A model generated the notes under the pieces. It was not told where the DNA came from, made no database searches, and worked only from the letters and a program-made list of their open reading frames with translations. Positions 18,437 to 27,618 of a DNA stretch of 64,000 nucleotides are shown here, in pieces (position 1 is the first letter of the stretch; the number at the start of each line of letters is the position of its first letter). Source of the stretch: Clostridium novyi NT (GTDB taxonomy: Bacteria > Bacillota > Clostridia > Clostridiales > Clostridiaceae); contig NC_008593.1 in assembly GCF_000014125.1 (NCBI RefSeq), forward strand, positions 434,001 to 498,000. Reading direction: 5' to 3'. Position numbers and translations under genes: made by a program.

Positions 18437-18509
18437 TATATTACATAAAATAAAAAATTTATATATAATAGTATATACATAAAAGTTAAACATTCGGAGG
18501 GGTATTTTT

Positions 18510-19271
18510 ATGAAAACTGTAAATATAAGAGGGGTAATTCTAGGTGAAGGTATACCAAAAGTTTGTACACCTTTAGTTGGAAGAAGTTTAAAAGAATTAA
18601 GAGAAGAAATAAATTTACTTAAAGATATAGATTGTGATTTAGTAGAATTTCGAGCAGATTTTTTTGAACATGTAGAAAATATTCAAAAGGTTAAAGAGGT
18701 GCTTTTAGAAATTAGAGAAGCATTAAAGGAAAAACCAATATTATTTACATTTAGAAGTGCCAAAGAAGGCGGAGAAAGAGAAGTTGAAAGTGAATTTTAT
18801 TGTAAGCTTAATAAAGAAATAATAAAAACAAAGCTTATAGATGCTATAGATATTGAATTGTTTAATGAGGAAGAAAGTATATTAGAATTAATAAAAATTG
18901 CACATGATGAAGATGTTAAAGTAGTTATGTCTAATCATGATTTTCACAAAACTCCACCAAAGGAAGAAATGATTTCACGTTTAGTAAAAATGCAAGAACT
19001 TGGAGCGGATGTTACTAAGATTGCTGTAATGCCTAAAGGTTCGTCAGATGTATTAACATTGCTTGAGGCTACAAATGATATGAAAATAAAGTATGCAAAA
19101 ACTCCATTTATAACAATGTCAATGAAGGGCGTTGGAATGATAAGTCGCATATCAGGAGAGGTTTTTGGATCAGCAGTAACTTTTGGAGCTAGTAAAAAAG
19201 CTTCAGCACCAGGCCAACTACAAGTAAAAGAACTTAAAGAAATTTTAAACGTGGTACATAATGTTCTTTAG
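18510..19271 (+). CDS. aroD: 3-dehydroquinate dehydratase, type I
   Basis: 253 aa, usual length. It dehydrates 3-dehydroquinate to 3-dehydroshikimate in the shikimate pathway through a Schiff base. Visible marks are VEFRAD (46-50), TFRSAKEGGE, the general base H143 in SNHDF, the Schiff-base lysine K170 in TKIAVMPKG, and SMKGVGMISRISGEVFGSAVTFG at the C-terminal substrate site. The numbering matches the Salmonella enzyme exactly. RBS CGGAGGGG. No other aro gene is adjacent; it stands alone between terminators. Confidence 0.95.
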   Translation: MKTVNIRGVILGEGIPKVCTPLVGRSLKELREEINLLKDIDCDLVEFRADFFEHVENIQKVKEVLLEIREALKEKPILFTFRSAKEGGEREVESEFYCKLNKEIIKTKLIDAIDIELFNEEESILELIKIAHDEDVKVVMSNHDFHKTPPKEEMISRLVKMQELGADVTKIAVMPKGSSDVLTLLEATNDMKIKYAKTPFITMSMKGVGMISRISGEVFGSAVTFGASKKASAPGQLQVKELKEILNVVHNVL

Positions 19272-19292
19272 TTAAAATATAATAAATAAAAA

Positions 19293-19320
19293 AGCCTCCA
19301 ATTATTTGGAGACTTTTTTT
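19293..19320 (+). terminator. Terminator of aroD, between convergent genes
   Basis: The stem AGCCTCCAA / TTGGAGACT (one mismatch) is followed by seven T on the plus strand; the A-run on the other side could serve the opposite strand too. Confidence 0.75.
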
Positions 19321-19350
19321 GTGGTTTTTAAGTATATATAAATTTAAGAA

Positions 19351-20691
19351 CTAAGCGTCAGCGGCTACACAGTTATTATCAACTTTCTTAATTTTTAAAG
19401 TCATTGATAATAATACAAGTGCTATTATTGATCCGCATAAGATGAATATGAATGCACCATTCCATCCAAATTTATCAGCAATAGCTCCTAGAACTAAGTC
19501 AGCCATAAGTTCTCCGCATAGGTAACCACAAAGTCCTGAGAAACCAGTAGCGGAACCAACAGCAAAGCTTGGAACAACATCTATAAGATTCATACCTATT
19601 AATAATTGTGGACCATAGATGAAGCAACCGATAAATGCAACGGATATCATTGTTATTAAGTAGTTTGAAGTTTGCCAATATGCTAGTGTAGCTATTATAA
19701 CTCCTATCATACAAAGTATGCTAAGTGGAGCTCTTTTACCTTTAAATAATACATCTGAAAGCCATCCAAGTAATATAGATGCTGGAATAGCTGCATATTC
19801 AAATAAGAACATAGCTGAGTTAGCGTTTGCAATAGAAAATCCTTTTTGTTGCTTTAAGTATATTGGAATCCAGTTTACAATTCCTTGTCTTATTAAATAA
19901 ACAAATATATTAGCTAATGCTAAGTACCAAACGTATTTATTTTTAAGTACATATTTAACCATGATTTCTTTTGAAGATAAGTGTGTTGGTGCTACTTCTT
20001 CTTTAACTTCAGGATAATCATTGTTAAATTCTTCTATTGGAGGTAATCCAACTGATTCTGGAGTATCAGCTCCGATTAAAAATACAAATATAGCGATTGC
20101 GATACAAATAAAAGCAGGAATAAAGAATATGCTTTGGAAGTATTTTTCACCAAATATAAATAAACATAAAGTAGCGATTGGTGCAATAAGCCCTCCACCT
20201 ATATTGTGAGAGGTATTCCAAATTCCCATTTTAAGTCCTCTTTCTCTTTGAGAGAACCATTTTCCGATAACTATAGAACAAGGTGGAGCACCCATACCTT
20301 GGAAGAATCCATTAAATATCATAAGTAGTAAGAATAATCCAACAGAACTTGTGAATCCCATTAAAATACTAACTACAGATGAAGCTAAAAGTCCGATACC
20401 TATAAAATACTTAACATTGGACTTATCCGACAATCCACCTAATATAAATTTACTTAGACCATATGCAACAGCAAGTCCGGTACTTATTAAACCGATTTGA
20501 GTTTTAGTAAAATTAAAATGAGTCATTAAAAACGGTGATGCAACTGCAAAGTTCTTTCTTACTAGATAGTACCCAGAATAGCCTATGAAAATCATTAAAA
20601 ACATACGAATTCTATAAAGCTTATATGTTGAGGCTATTTTGTTTTCTGGAAGCCTTTCTTTTGCAGGTGCAGATTTTAAAAAGTTAAACAT
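19351..20691 (-). CDS. Organophosphate:phosphate antiporter (GlpT/UhpT/PgtP family)
   Basis: 446 aa, 12 membrane segments, major facilitator superfamily. I start at the ATG at 20691 (MFNFLKSAPAKER) with AAGGAGG upstream, not 19 codons earlier. Family marks are FIGYSGYYLVRKNFAVASP, WNTSHNIGGG and GPQLLIG, with the GFSGLCGYLCGE region closest to GlpT/PgtP. It would swap inorganic phosphate for glycerol-3-P, hexose-6-P or phosphoglycerate. The upstream sensor genes recall Salmonella pgtPABC and Staphylococcus hptRSA-uhpT, so phosphoglycerate or hexose phosphate is favoured. Confidence 0.88.
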   Translation of the reverse strand: MFNFLKSAPAKERLPENKIASTYKLYRIRMFLMIFIGYSGYYLVRKNFAVASPFLMTHFNFTKTQIGLISTGLAVAYGLSKFILGGLSDKSNVKYFIGIGLLASSVVSILMGFTSSVGLFLLLMIFNGFFQGMGAPPCSIVIGKWFSQRERGLKMGIWNTSHNIGGGLIAPIATLCLFIFGEKYFQSIFFIPAFICIAIAIFVFLIGADTPESVGLPPIEEFNNDYPEVKEEVAPTHLSSKEIMVKYVLKNKYVWYLALANIFVYLIRQGIVNWIPIYLKQQKGFSIANANSAMFLFEYAAIPASILLGWLSDVLFKGKRAPLSILCMIGVIIATLAYWQTSNYLITMISVAFIGCFIYGPQLLIGMNLIDVVPSFAVGSATGFSGLCGYLCGELMADLVLGAIADKFGWNGAFIFILCGSIIALVLLSMTLKIKKVDNNCVAADA

Positions 20692-20792
20692 ATAAAATCC
20701 TCCTTGAATTTGTGTAAATGTTTCAATTGGTACTGGTAATGTTTTCACAATTGAACTCTATACATAAATAATAAAAGAAAGAATATACAACA

Positions 20793-20834
20793 AAATCTCT
20801 CAAATGTTTCGTAAATGTAACATTTGAGAGATTT
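20793..20834 (-). promoter_or_regulatory. Hairpin between the sensor gene and the antiporter gene
   Basis: The 16-base arms AAATCTCTCAAATGTT (20793-20808) and AACATTTGAGAGATTT (20819-20834) are perfectly complementary with a 10-base loop. On the minus strand it follows the solute-binding gene and precedes the antiporter. It has only a short T-run (TTTTGTTG), so it may be a leaky terminator that separates constitutive sensing from induced transport, or an operator. Confidence 0.55.
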
Positions 20835-20855
20835 CTAAAAAAAATAATAATTTGG

Positions 20856-21875
20856 CTATTTATTGTCCCAAATTTTCATAATTTTGTTTCTATCATAGGC
20901 AGCTTTTTCAAAACTATACTTTTTATATATATCATAATTTATGTTTTCGTAATTTTTCGTTGAAGTTGCCATAGAAAACCTAGAGAGTTTTTCAGCAATT
21001 TCATCTGATAAACAAAAGTCTATAAATGCTTTAGCTTCCTTGGTATTTTTAGAATTTTTTATAGCAGCAATAGCATTTACATTCCAACCTGTATTTTTAG
21101 GAATAATAGTAACAATATCTTTATTGGATTTACCCATTATTTTTTGATCACCAAGAAAATTAACTGTCATTGTATATTCTCCAGAGGAAACCCTTTGAAT
21201 AGAGTTAAATCCACTTATTGTTAGCTTATTTGTATTATTTTTTAGTGCAGTTATAAGCTGAGAAAATGACTTTTCGTTCATTTGTTGATATAAATTAGCT
21301 AAAAAAGTATATCCTGTTCCTGAAGACTTAGGGTCTGGCAATATAATTTTATCTTTATATAATGGATTCGTTAAATCTTCAAAGGTTTTTGGCATAGGAA
21401 TTTTAGAACCAAATTGTTTATTCCAAGTATTTTTATTTATACCTATAGAAAGAGGTTCAATTTCAAATCCGGTCCAATAATTATCACTATCTTTATAGTT
21501 TGAAGATATATTTTTAGCATTAGGTGATTTATACTTTGAAAGTACACCGTAACTTTTTAAAAGCTCATACCCATCGGCTGTTCCACCTATAAATATATTG
21601 CCCTGGGGATTGGATTTTTCGTCAAGTATTCTCATTACTGCTTCTTCTGTTGGAAGTTTTATATATTCATATGTACAACCGGTTTTTTGCTTAAATAGTT
21701 CTAAAAGATATTTAGCTTCTTCTTCTCTAAGTGCAACATACACTACTATGTGTTTATTTCTAAGATCAGGATAACTTAAATTGGAATTTAAAGAGAAGGA
21801 GAGGTAAATAAAAAAAATTAAAACAACACTTAATATAACTGATATTAAGTAGCGTTTATTTGTAAAAGTTCTCAT
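20856..21875 (-). CDS. Solute-binding-protein-like sensor (PgtC/HptA type)
   Basis: 339 aa, anchored by one N-terminal membrane segment (about residues 11-27), then a periplasmic-binding-protein fold outside the cell. IVVYVALREEEAKYLLELF and LPDPKSSGTGYTF are typical of the iron(III)-type binding protein family to which PgtC and HptA belong. No ABC permease is nearby, so it more likely presents the ligand to the kinase encoded upstream than feeds a transporter. Its start overlaps the preceding gene by 20 bases. RBS AAAGGGGA. Confidence 0.78.
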   Translation of the reverse strand: MRTFTNKRYLISVILSVVLIFFIYLSFSLNSNLSYPDLRNKHIVVYVALREEEAKYLLELFKQKTGCTYEYIKLPTEEAVMRILDEKSNPQGNIFIGGTADGYELLKSYGVLSKYKSPNAKNISSNYKDSDNYWTGFEIEPLSIGINKNTWNKQFGSKIPMPKTFEDLTNPLYKDKIILPDPKSSGTGYTFLANLYQQMNEKSFSQLITALKNNTNKLTISGFNSIQRVSSGEYTMTVNFLGDQKIMGKSNKDIVTIIPKNTGWNVNAIAAIKNSKNTKEAKAFIDFCLSDEIAEKLSRFSMATSTKNYENINYDIYKKYSFEKAAYDRNKIMKIWDNK

Positions 21876-22638
21876 TAATATTCCCCTTTACATATATATT
21901 TTTTCCGTTTTCATCACCTAAATATTGAATTATTACGTAGTTTTCATATACATCCAAAAGTATAATATTTTCAGAAGTAAGTTTTTCTTTGTTATCTATG
22001 TATATTTTCAAATGGAATTTAGGGTTTTCATTTAAATTAGTTTCTAAAAAATCTTTATTGTTGCTCATTATCTTTAATTTTTTAAAGTTTGCAACTAACT
22101 TTTTTTTGCTACTATCATTCAATAAAAATTCAGAATTTGAATTGGAGAATATTATTGAACTTGTATCCTTATTTAATATATTTAACAAATTATTGAATTT
22201 ATATAGTGAGTCTACTAACATATTTCTAAGTATACTTATTAAATATGAATTGCTAGATATATAATTACCGTTCATAAGCAAACGATTATCTATTTCAAAG
22301 TTGTCAAATTCTCCATTTAGATAAACTATAGTGCCTTTTAAGGATATTACGTTATTAGTTGATAAATTGGCAGAGGATTTAGTGTTAGAATTAGAAATAA
22401 TTCTAATATATTTAAGTATATCGTTTAATAAAAACTTATCAGTAATTTCTGTTGAACCCAGTATTGAATTTGAAATTTTAATTTTATTAGGAAGTTTATT
22501 GTCTAGTGGTTCATGCATATTACTGGAATTTGATATTATATTGACTTTATTATAAATAATTTTGTTGTAGTATATAAAAGAAGATATACACATTAAAAAC
22601 AAAAGTATGTATAGTAAAATTATCTTTTTTCGTATCAA
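21856..22638 (-). CDS. Membrane-anchored extracellular protein of unknown function
   Basis: 260 aa. The start is TTG (22638) with GGAGG nine bases upstream. One N-terminal membrane segment (IILLYILLFLMCISSFIYY) is followed by an Asn/Ser-rich outside domain with no family motif that I recognise. It sits between the histidine kinase and the binding-protein sensor and overlaps the latter, so it is probably part of the signal-sensing complex. Neither the Salmonella pgt nor the Staphylococcus hpt system has an obvious counterpart. Confidence 0.65.
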   Translation of the reverse strand: MIRKKIILLYILLFLMCISSFIYYNKIIYNKVNIISNSSNMHEPLDNKLPNKIKISNSILGSTEITDKFLLNDILKYIRIISNSNTKSSANLSTNNVISLKGTIVYLNGEFDNFEIDNRLLMNGNYISSNSYLISILRNMLVDSLYKFNNLLNILNKDTSSIIFSNSNSEFLLNDSSKKKLVANFKKLKIMSNNKDFLETNLNENPKFHLKIYIDNKEKLTSENIILLDVYENYVIIQYLGDENGKNIYVKGNINENFYK

Positions 22639-22665
22639 CTATGATAGCCTCCTTTCATTAAAAAA

Positions 22666-24039
22666 TTATCTATAAAAAGTTAAAATTATTTCTGTACCTA
22701 AATCTAGGTTGCTTTTGATTTCAAATGCTCCATTTTCATTGTTTAATATTTCTCTACATATGTTAAGTCCAAAGCCGTTTCCATTGTGTTTTATTGGACT
22801 TGTAACATCGAACCCAACACCATCATCACGTATTGAAATTTGAATTTTATCATCAAACATTTTAGAAGATATAAATATATTTTCACAACCGCTATATTTT
22901 ATTGCGTTATCTAATATATTTATAAGAACTTGTTTGGTTTTATTGTAGTCAGCATAGATAAAAAGAGCTTCATAATTAGTTTCAACACATATGTGATATT
23001 TCTCAAGACGTATGTAAAGCATTTTTATAACATCATCAATTAATGACTTAATGTTTACATAGGTGTATTCTATTTTAAATTCATTGGTATTTAATTTAGA
23101 AAGCAATAAAATTTCTTCTACTAAGTTTAAAAGACGTTTTCCTTCTTTACGTATAAGCATAGAGCTTTCTGAAATTTTATTGTTATCTTTTAGTTTTGGG
23201 ATAATTTCCGAAAAACCTATAATTGCTGTAAGTGGGGTTTTGAATTCATGAGATATATTATCAAAAAATTTCTTTTGATTATTTTTAGCTTCCTTCAATT
23301 CGGAAATATATTTTTCAAGGCTTTCGCTCATGTAATTAAATGTATTTGCAAGATCTTCTATTTCATCTCCACTATTGATTTCGATTTTTTCAGAAAAGTT
23401 ACCTTTGGCTATTTTATTTGAGTGATTTTCTAAAGTGGTCAGAGGATTTACAATTTCCTTTGCAAAACTATGTATTAAAATGATTCCAAGCATTAGGGCT
23501 ATAATTCCACCAATAATCATCATTATTAATGTATTATTTATAACTTTTAATTCTCCAGATTCCTGAAGTATAAGTCGTAATGTTCCACAAAGTTTATTAT
23601 TATAAAGGATTGGACTCGATAAAAATATATATGGAGTACCGTCTACTTTTTTTATTATATAAGCTTTTTTATTTTCTAAAGCATTACTTATATCTTCATT
23701 ATATAAACTAATTTTGTCTTTATCTGAGTCATAAATTAGCTGTCCTGAAGTATTAAACATTTGAACTCTAAGATTAAATTTTTCGCTTAGGGTAGTTACT
23801 ATAAAGGGAGCACTGTCCTTTAATACATCTTCTGGATCTTGAAGTTTTTTTAAGCTTAATATGTTTTTTATATATATTTGAGCAGAATTATTTTCATTTA
23901 ATAAGTAATCTACAGAATTTTTTATTATATTTTTTGATAATGTACTTACAGTAATAAAGTATATAAAAACTATTATTGGGGCTAGTATAAGTATGTTTGT
24001 TAAAATTATTTTTCTCTTTAGGTTTAATTTAAGATTCAT
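22666..24039 (-). CDS. Sensor histidine kinase (EnvZ/PhoR type)
   Basis: 457 aa. Membrane segments at about 11-33 and 169-190 flank a 135-residue outside sensor domain. A HAMP linker follows, then the phospho-acceptor H264 in NISHEFKTPLTAI and the ATPase domain (QVLINILDNAIKYSG, RDDGVGFD, GNGFGLNICREI). It overlaps the response regulator gene by 11 bases. It likely reads the ligand state of the binding-protein sensor and controls the antiporter gene. Confidence 0.88.
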   Translation of the reverse strand: MNLKLNLKRKIILTNILILAPIIVFIYFITVSTLSKNIIKNSVDYLLNENNSAQIYIKNILSLKKLQDPEDVLKDSAPFIVTTLSEKFNLRVQMFNTSGQLIYDSDKDKISLYNEDISNALENKKAYIIKKVDGTPYIFLSSPILYNNKLCGTLRLILQESGELKVINNTLIMMIIGGIIALMLGIILIHSFAKEIVNPLTTLENHSNKIAKGNFSEKIEINSGDEIEDLANTFNYMSESLEKYISELKEAKNNQKKFFDNISHEFKTPLTAIIGFSEIIPKLKDNNKISESSMLIRKEGKRLLNLVEEILLLSKLNTNEFKIEYTYVNIKSLIDDVIKMLYIRLEKYHICVETNYEALFIYADYNKTKQVLINILDNAIKYSGCENIFISSKMFDDKIQISIRDDGVGFDVTSPIKHNGNGFGLNICREILNNENGAFEIKSNLDLGTEIILTFYR

Positions 24040-24712
24040 TATTATCCACTTCTATTTTGTAACCAGCTTTATAGAGTGTTTTTATATAATTTTGACATTT
24101 CCCAAGTTTCTTTCTTAATCTTTGAATTAATATGTCTACAGCACGTGTAGTTCCTTCAAAGTCATAGCCCCAGACTTTGCTTAAAAGTTCTTCTCTAGAA
24201 AAAACTTTTTCTTTGTTTTCACATAGGTAACTTAAAACTTCAAATTCTTTATATGTTAAAGTCACTTCAGTAGAATTTATAATAAGTTTTCTTTCCTTTT
24301 TTAAAATTCTAAGAGAACCTAATATAATTTCATTTTTTTCGTTAACAATATCTTTTTTTACTCGTTTGGAAGCAATTTTTATTCGTAGTATTAATTCTGT
24401 GCTATTAAATGGTTTTGTTATATAGTCATCAGCGCCTAATTGAAGTCCGAGTATTTTATCGTTTATATCATTTTTGGCAGTTAACATTATTATAGGAATA
24501 TCAGAAATATTTTTTATTTTAGGTATTAGATTAAATCCATTAATGTCAGGTAACATTGCATCAAGTATTATTAATTGTATATTTTCTTTAGATAAAATAT
24601 TTAGCGCATCTAATCCTGTTTTTGCCGTCATAACTTCATAGTTTTCAAGTTCTAAAGTCATTTCAATAAGTTGTAATATACTTATTTCGTCATCTACAAC
24701 TAATATTTTCAT
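24029..24712 (-). CDS. OmpR-family response regulator
   Basis: 227 aa. Receiver with DD at 7-8, phospho-acceptor D51 (ILDAMLPDINGF), T in IIMLTAK and K in DDYITKPF. The output domain is winged helix: TLTYKEFEVLSYLCEN and GTTRAVDILIQRLRKKLG. First gene of the minus-strand sensing cluster, RBS AAGGAG. In comparable Pgt/Hpt systems the regulator is NtrC- or AraC-like, so an OmpR type here is a different wiring. Confidence 0.9.
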   Translation of the reverse strand: MKILVVDDEISILQLIEMTLELENYEVMTAKTGLDALNILSKENIQLIILDAMLPDINGFNLIPKIKNISDIPIIMLTAKNDINDKILGLQLGADDYITKPFNSTELILRIKIASKRVKKDIVNEKNEIILGSLRILKKERKLIINSTEVTLTYKEFEVLSYLCENKEKVFSREELLSKVWGYDFEGTTRAVDILIQRLRKKLGKCQNYIKTLYKAGYKIEVDNNES

Positions 24713-24919
24713 ACTAATCTCCTTACTTTTTTAAAAAAAATTTAATTTAATAAAATATGTACATTATTTTATTATATCCATTCTTTTATATAAAACAAGT
24801 TATAGTGGTTAAAGTAGTATGTGTTATTGAAATATAAAAAAACTATAAAGTTTAAGTTTAAAAAATCAATTATGTTATACTGAAAATAATGGGATTTTAA
24901 TGAGAAAGGATAATTATAA

Positions 24920-25426
24920 ATGGAATATAATAAGTTAAATGAAAATGCTAAAAAAGCATGGAGACTTTCAAATTTTATAGTACTAATAATAGTAAGTGCA
25001 ATAGCCATAGGACTTAGAATTGTATTTAATCACAAGTTAGGTAAATACGGGTTTGTGGCTAGTATAATTGTAGGAGTAATAATATTTTTGCTTATTGTTG
25101 ATGTTTTAATAAATCCAATAATAGAGTATAAGCAGTGGAAGTATATAATAACAGAGGATAGAATTGAATTTGTCCATGGAATATATTTTTTAACTACTAC
25201 AATAATTCCTATGGTAAGAATTCAACATATAGATATTGAAGAAGGACCAATAAATAGAATGTATAAACTTGCTAAAATAACTATTCATACAGCGGGGGGA
25301 GTGCATAAAATAGAGGGTATTCCAAAGGAAAAAGCTCAAGAAATTAGTGAATACATAAAAGAGAGAATTCAAGTTAAAGTAAAGGAAAAATTAAGTGCAG
25401 GAAATGAGGAAAAGAACTATGAATAA
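24920..25426 (+). CDS. Bacterial PH-domain membrane protein (YdbS-like)
   Basis: 168 aa. Two membrane segments (about residues 19-35 and 42-62) are followed by one bPH2 (DUF304) domain: YIITEDRIEFVHGIYFLTTTIIPMVRIQHIDIEEGPINRM, ending in the conserved HTAGG and GI turn. Bacillus ydbS-ydbT is the same gene pair and is linked to resistance to certain bacteriocins. The stop overlaps the next start (ATGAATAA), so the two are coupled. Confidence 0.82.
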   Translation: MEYNKLNENAKKAWRLSNFIVLIIVSAIAIGLRIVFNHKLGKYGFVASIIVGVIIFLLIVDVLINPIIEYKQWKYIITEDRIEFVHGIYFLTTTIIPMVRIQHIDIEEGPINRMYKLAKITIHTAGGVHKIEGIPKEKAQEISEYIKERIQVKVKEKLSAGNEEKNYE

Positions 25427-26888
25427 AGAGTATAGAAATCATTTTTGCACTATGATTATAAATATAATAAAAGAATTAAGGACATTTATTGCCTTTGCTA
25501 TTGTAATTTTGATAAAAGTAACTACAAGTAAAGCTATTATAATATGTGGTTTAATGTGCGGTTACTTATTTATAAAAAATTTTTTAAAGTGGAGAACTAC
25601 TAAGTTTACCATAGAAAATGGAATGTTGAATTATAATAGTGGAATAGTATCTAAGCAAAGAGTAAGTGTTCCAATAGATAAAATAACTACTATAGATCTT
25701 GAACAGGATTTATTTGAAAGAATTTTTAATGTTTATAAAGTAAAAATAGATAGTGGAAGTCTTGGATTAAATAAAGATGGTAGTGAGATAAAAATTGTTT
25801 TAAAGAAAAAGTCAGCTTTTGTACTTAGAGAAGTTTTAAGAAATAATACTTATGATTATGATGAAGATGTTATATATGAAAAAATTTCTCATGAAAAAGA
25901 ATACGATAAAGTATCAGAGAAACCTATAAATAAACTAACTGTAAAGAATAAGGAACTTTTTTTATCCGCAGTTACGGGCAATAATTTGGCTTATGGAATA
26001 GGATTATTAGTTGCGGTACGAAAAGGTTTAGACAAAATAAAGGATCTACTAAAAGTTGATATAGCATCAAAATTTTCTAAGTATAAACATGTAGCAAAAT
26101 TTGATGATTATTCAATGCTATACATTATATATTTTATACTTGGAATTTTTATTTTGTTTTTAATTGTAAGCATAGCATGTTCTGTTATTGGTACTATAAT
26201 AAAGTATTACGGTTTTAGTGTTTATAGAAAAAATAACACTATATTTATAGAATACGGATTTTTTAATAAAAAATCATACTCATTACATGTGGAAAATATT
26301 CATGCAATAAAGTTAAAACAAAATTTAATAAAACAAAAATTTAATTTATACAGGATTGAAGTTGCAACGGTTGGATATGGAGATGAGGATTCTGAAGAAG
26401 CTATACTTTATCCAATAGCTAATAAGAAAAAGCTAGAAGATATAATAGATTCTTTAATTCCAGAGTTTAAGTATAGTGGAGGATTTAATAAAGCTCCTAA
26501 AAAGGCCATTATGAAATATATGATGCTTCCAACAGTTATAACAATATTAATATGTTCTTTACTATCATTTATAAAAGTTAAATTAAGTTTTAGTTTCATT
26601 TTAGTACCTATTGTTATGATAAATAGATACTTAAATTATAAAAATGCAGGTATAGGGTTTAATGATGATATAGCTGTTTTTTCTTCAAAAGGATTTAGAA
26701 AAGAAACTATCTATATTAAAATTCAAAGCATACAATCAATAAGTATGTCTTCTAACTATTTTCAGAGAAGAAAGAATTTATGTACTTATAATATAGATTT
26801 TCATTCATCAAATCTTATTGATATTGTAGAGATAAAACATCTTGAGAATTCTTATTTTAGAAAACTTGAAGATAAAATAGATTTTTAA
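25419..26888 (+). CDS. Bacterial PH-domain membrane protein (YdbT-like)
   Basis: 489 aa. I choose ATG 25419 (MNKEYRNHF) with GAGGA eight bases upstream. Three membrane pairs alternate with three bPH2 domains: KFTIENGMLNYNSGIVSKQRVSVPIDKIT, then YRKNNTIFIEYGFFNKKSYSLHVENIHAIK, then a shorter third one near the C-terminus (FSSKGFRKETIYIKIQSIQSI). It is the larger partner of the preceding gene. An envelope-protective role is inferred from the family. Confidence 0.82.
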   Translation: MNKEYRNHFCTMIINIIKELRTFIAFAIVILIKVTTSKAIIICGLMCGYLFIKNFLKWRTTKFTIENGMLNYNSGIVSKQRVSVPIDKITTIDLEQDLFERIFNVYKVKIDSGSLGLNKDGSEIKIVLKKKSAFVLREVLRNNTYDYDEDVIYEKISHEKEYDKVSEKPINKLTVKNKELFLSAVTGNNLAYGIGLLVAVRKGLDKIKDLLKVDIASKFSKYKHVAKFDDYSMLYIIYFILGIFILFLIVSIACSVIGTIIKYYGFSVYRKNNTIFIEYGFFNKKSYSLHVENIHAIKLKQNLIKQKFNLYRIEVATVGYGDEDSEEAILYPIANKKKLEDIIDSLIPEFKYSGGFNKAPKKAIMKYMMLPTVITILICSLLSFIKVKLSFSFILVPIVMINRYLNYKNAGIGFNDDIAVFSSKGFRKETIYIKIQSIQSISMSSNYFQRRKNLCTYNIDFHSSNLIDIVEIKHLENSYFRKLEDKIDF

Positions 26889-26913
26889 AATTGTGTTTGT
26901 AAGGGGGAGAAAA

Positions 26914-27618
26914 ATGAATGGAAAGATACTTGTAATAGAGGATGACGTTGAAATAGCTAATATCATACAAAGTCATCTTACACGAGAAAATTATAGTGTG
27001 AATTGGTCATCTACAGGAAAAGAAGGGTTAGAAGATTTTAAGAAAGATACATATGACTTAATTATATTAGATATTATGCTACCAGAAATCGATGGATTTA
27101 CTGTTTGTAAAAATATTAGATTATTAAGTAATGTTCCTATATTAATATTAAGTGCTAAGAAACAAGAAGTGGACAAGGTAAAGGGACTTAAACTTGGGGC
27201 AGATGATTACATAACAAAGCCATTTAGTTTAATAGAACTGGAAGCTAGAGTTGAAAATAACATAAAAAGATATAAAGGTTATAATAAAAAAACAGATGAC
27301 AATAGTATATGGAGATATAAAAATGGACTTACGATAATAAAAGATGAAATGAAGGTTTTAATTGATGATAAAGAAATAGAGCTTACATCTAAGGAATTTT
27401 CTTTATTAGTAGTATTAGCTCAAAATGAACATAAGGTATTTACAAAGAAAGAACTATATGAAAATGTTTGGAATCAAGATAACTTAGAAGGAAATAATAC
27501 TATAACTGTTCATGTTAAAGGGCTAAGACAAAAACTAAAAGATAATGTTAAAAACCCTAAGTATATTCAAACAGTATGGGGAACGGGGTATAAGTTTATC
27601 GGAGAAAAAATAATATGA
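26914..27618 (+). CDS. OmpR-family response regulator
   Basis: 234 aa from ATG 26914, which has AAGGGGGAG upstream; an earlier in-frame start at 26893 lacks a site. Receiver with EDD at 9-11, D53 (ILDIMLPEIDGF), S in LILSAK and K in DDYITKPF. A winged-helix output domain follows (LTSKEFSLLVVLAQNE, NTITVHVKGLRQKL, VWGTGYKF). It resembles VanR-type regulators. It overlaps the kinase gene by four bases (ATGA). Confidence 0.9.
   Translation: MNGKILVIEDDVEIANIIQSHLTRENYSVNWSSTGKEGLEDFKKDTYDLIILDIMLPEIDGFTVCKNIRLLSNVPILILSAKKQEVDKVKGLKLGADDYITKPFSLIELEARVENNIKRYKGYNKKTDDNSIWRYKNGLTIIKDEMKVLIDDKEIELTSKEFSLLVVLAQNEHKVFTKKELYENVWNQDNLEGNNTITVHVKGLRQKLKDNVKNPKYIQTVWGTGYKFIGEKII

Noticed and set aside
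24772..25008. 78-codon minus-strand frame over the start of the PH-domain gene
   Set aside because: It overlaps a well-supported gene, lacks a ribosome site and has random A/T-rich composition.
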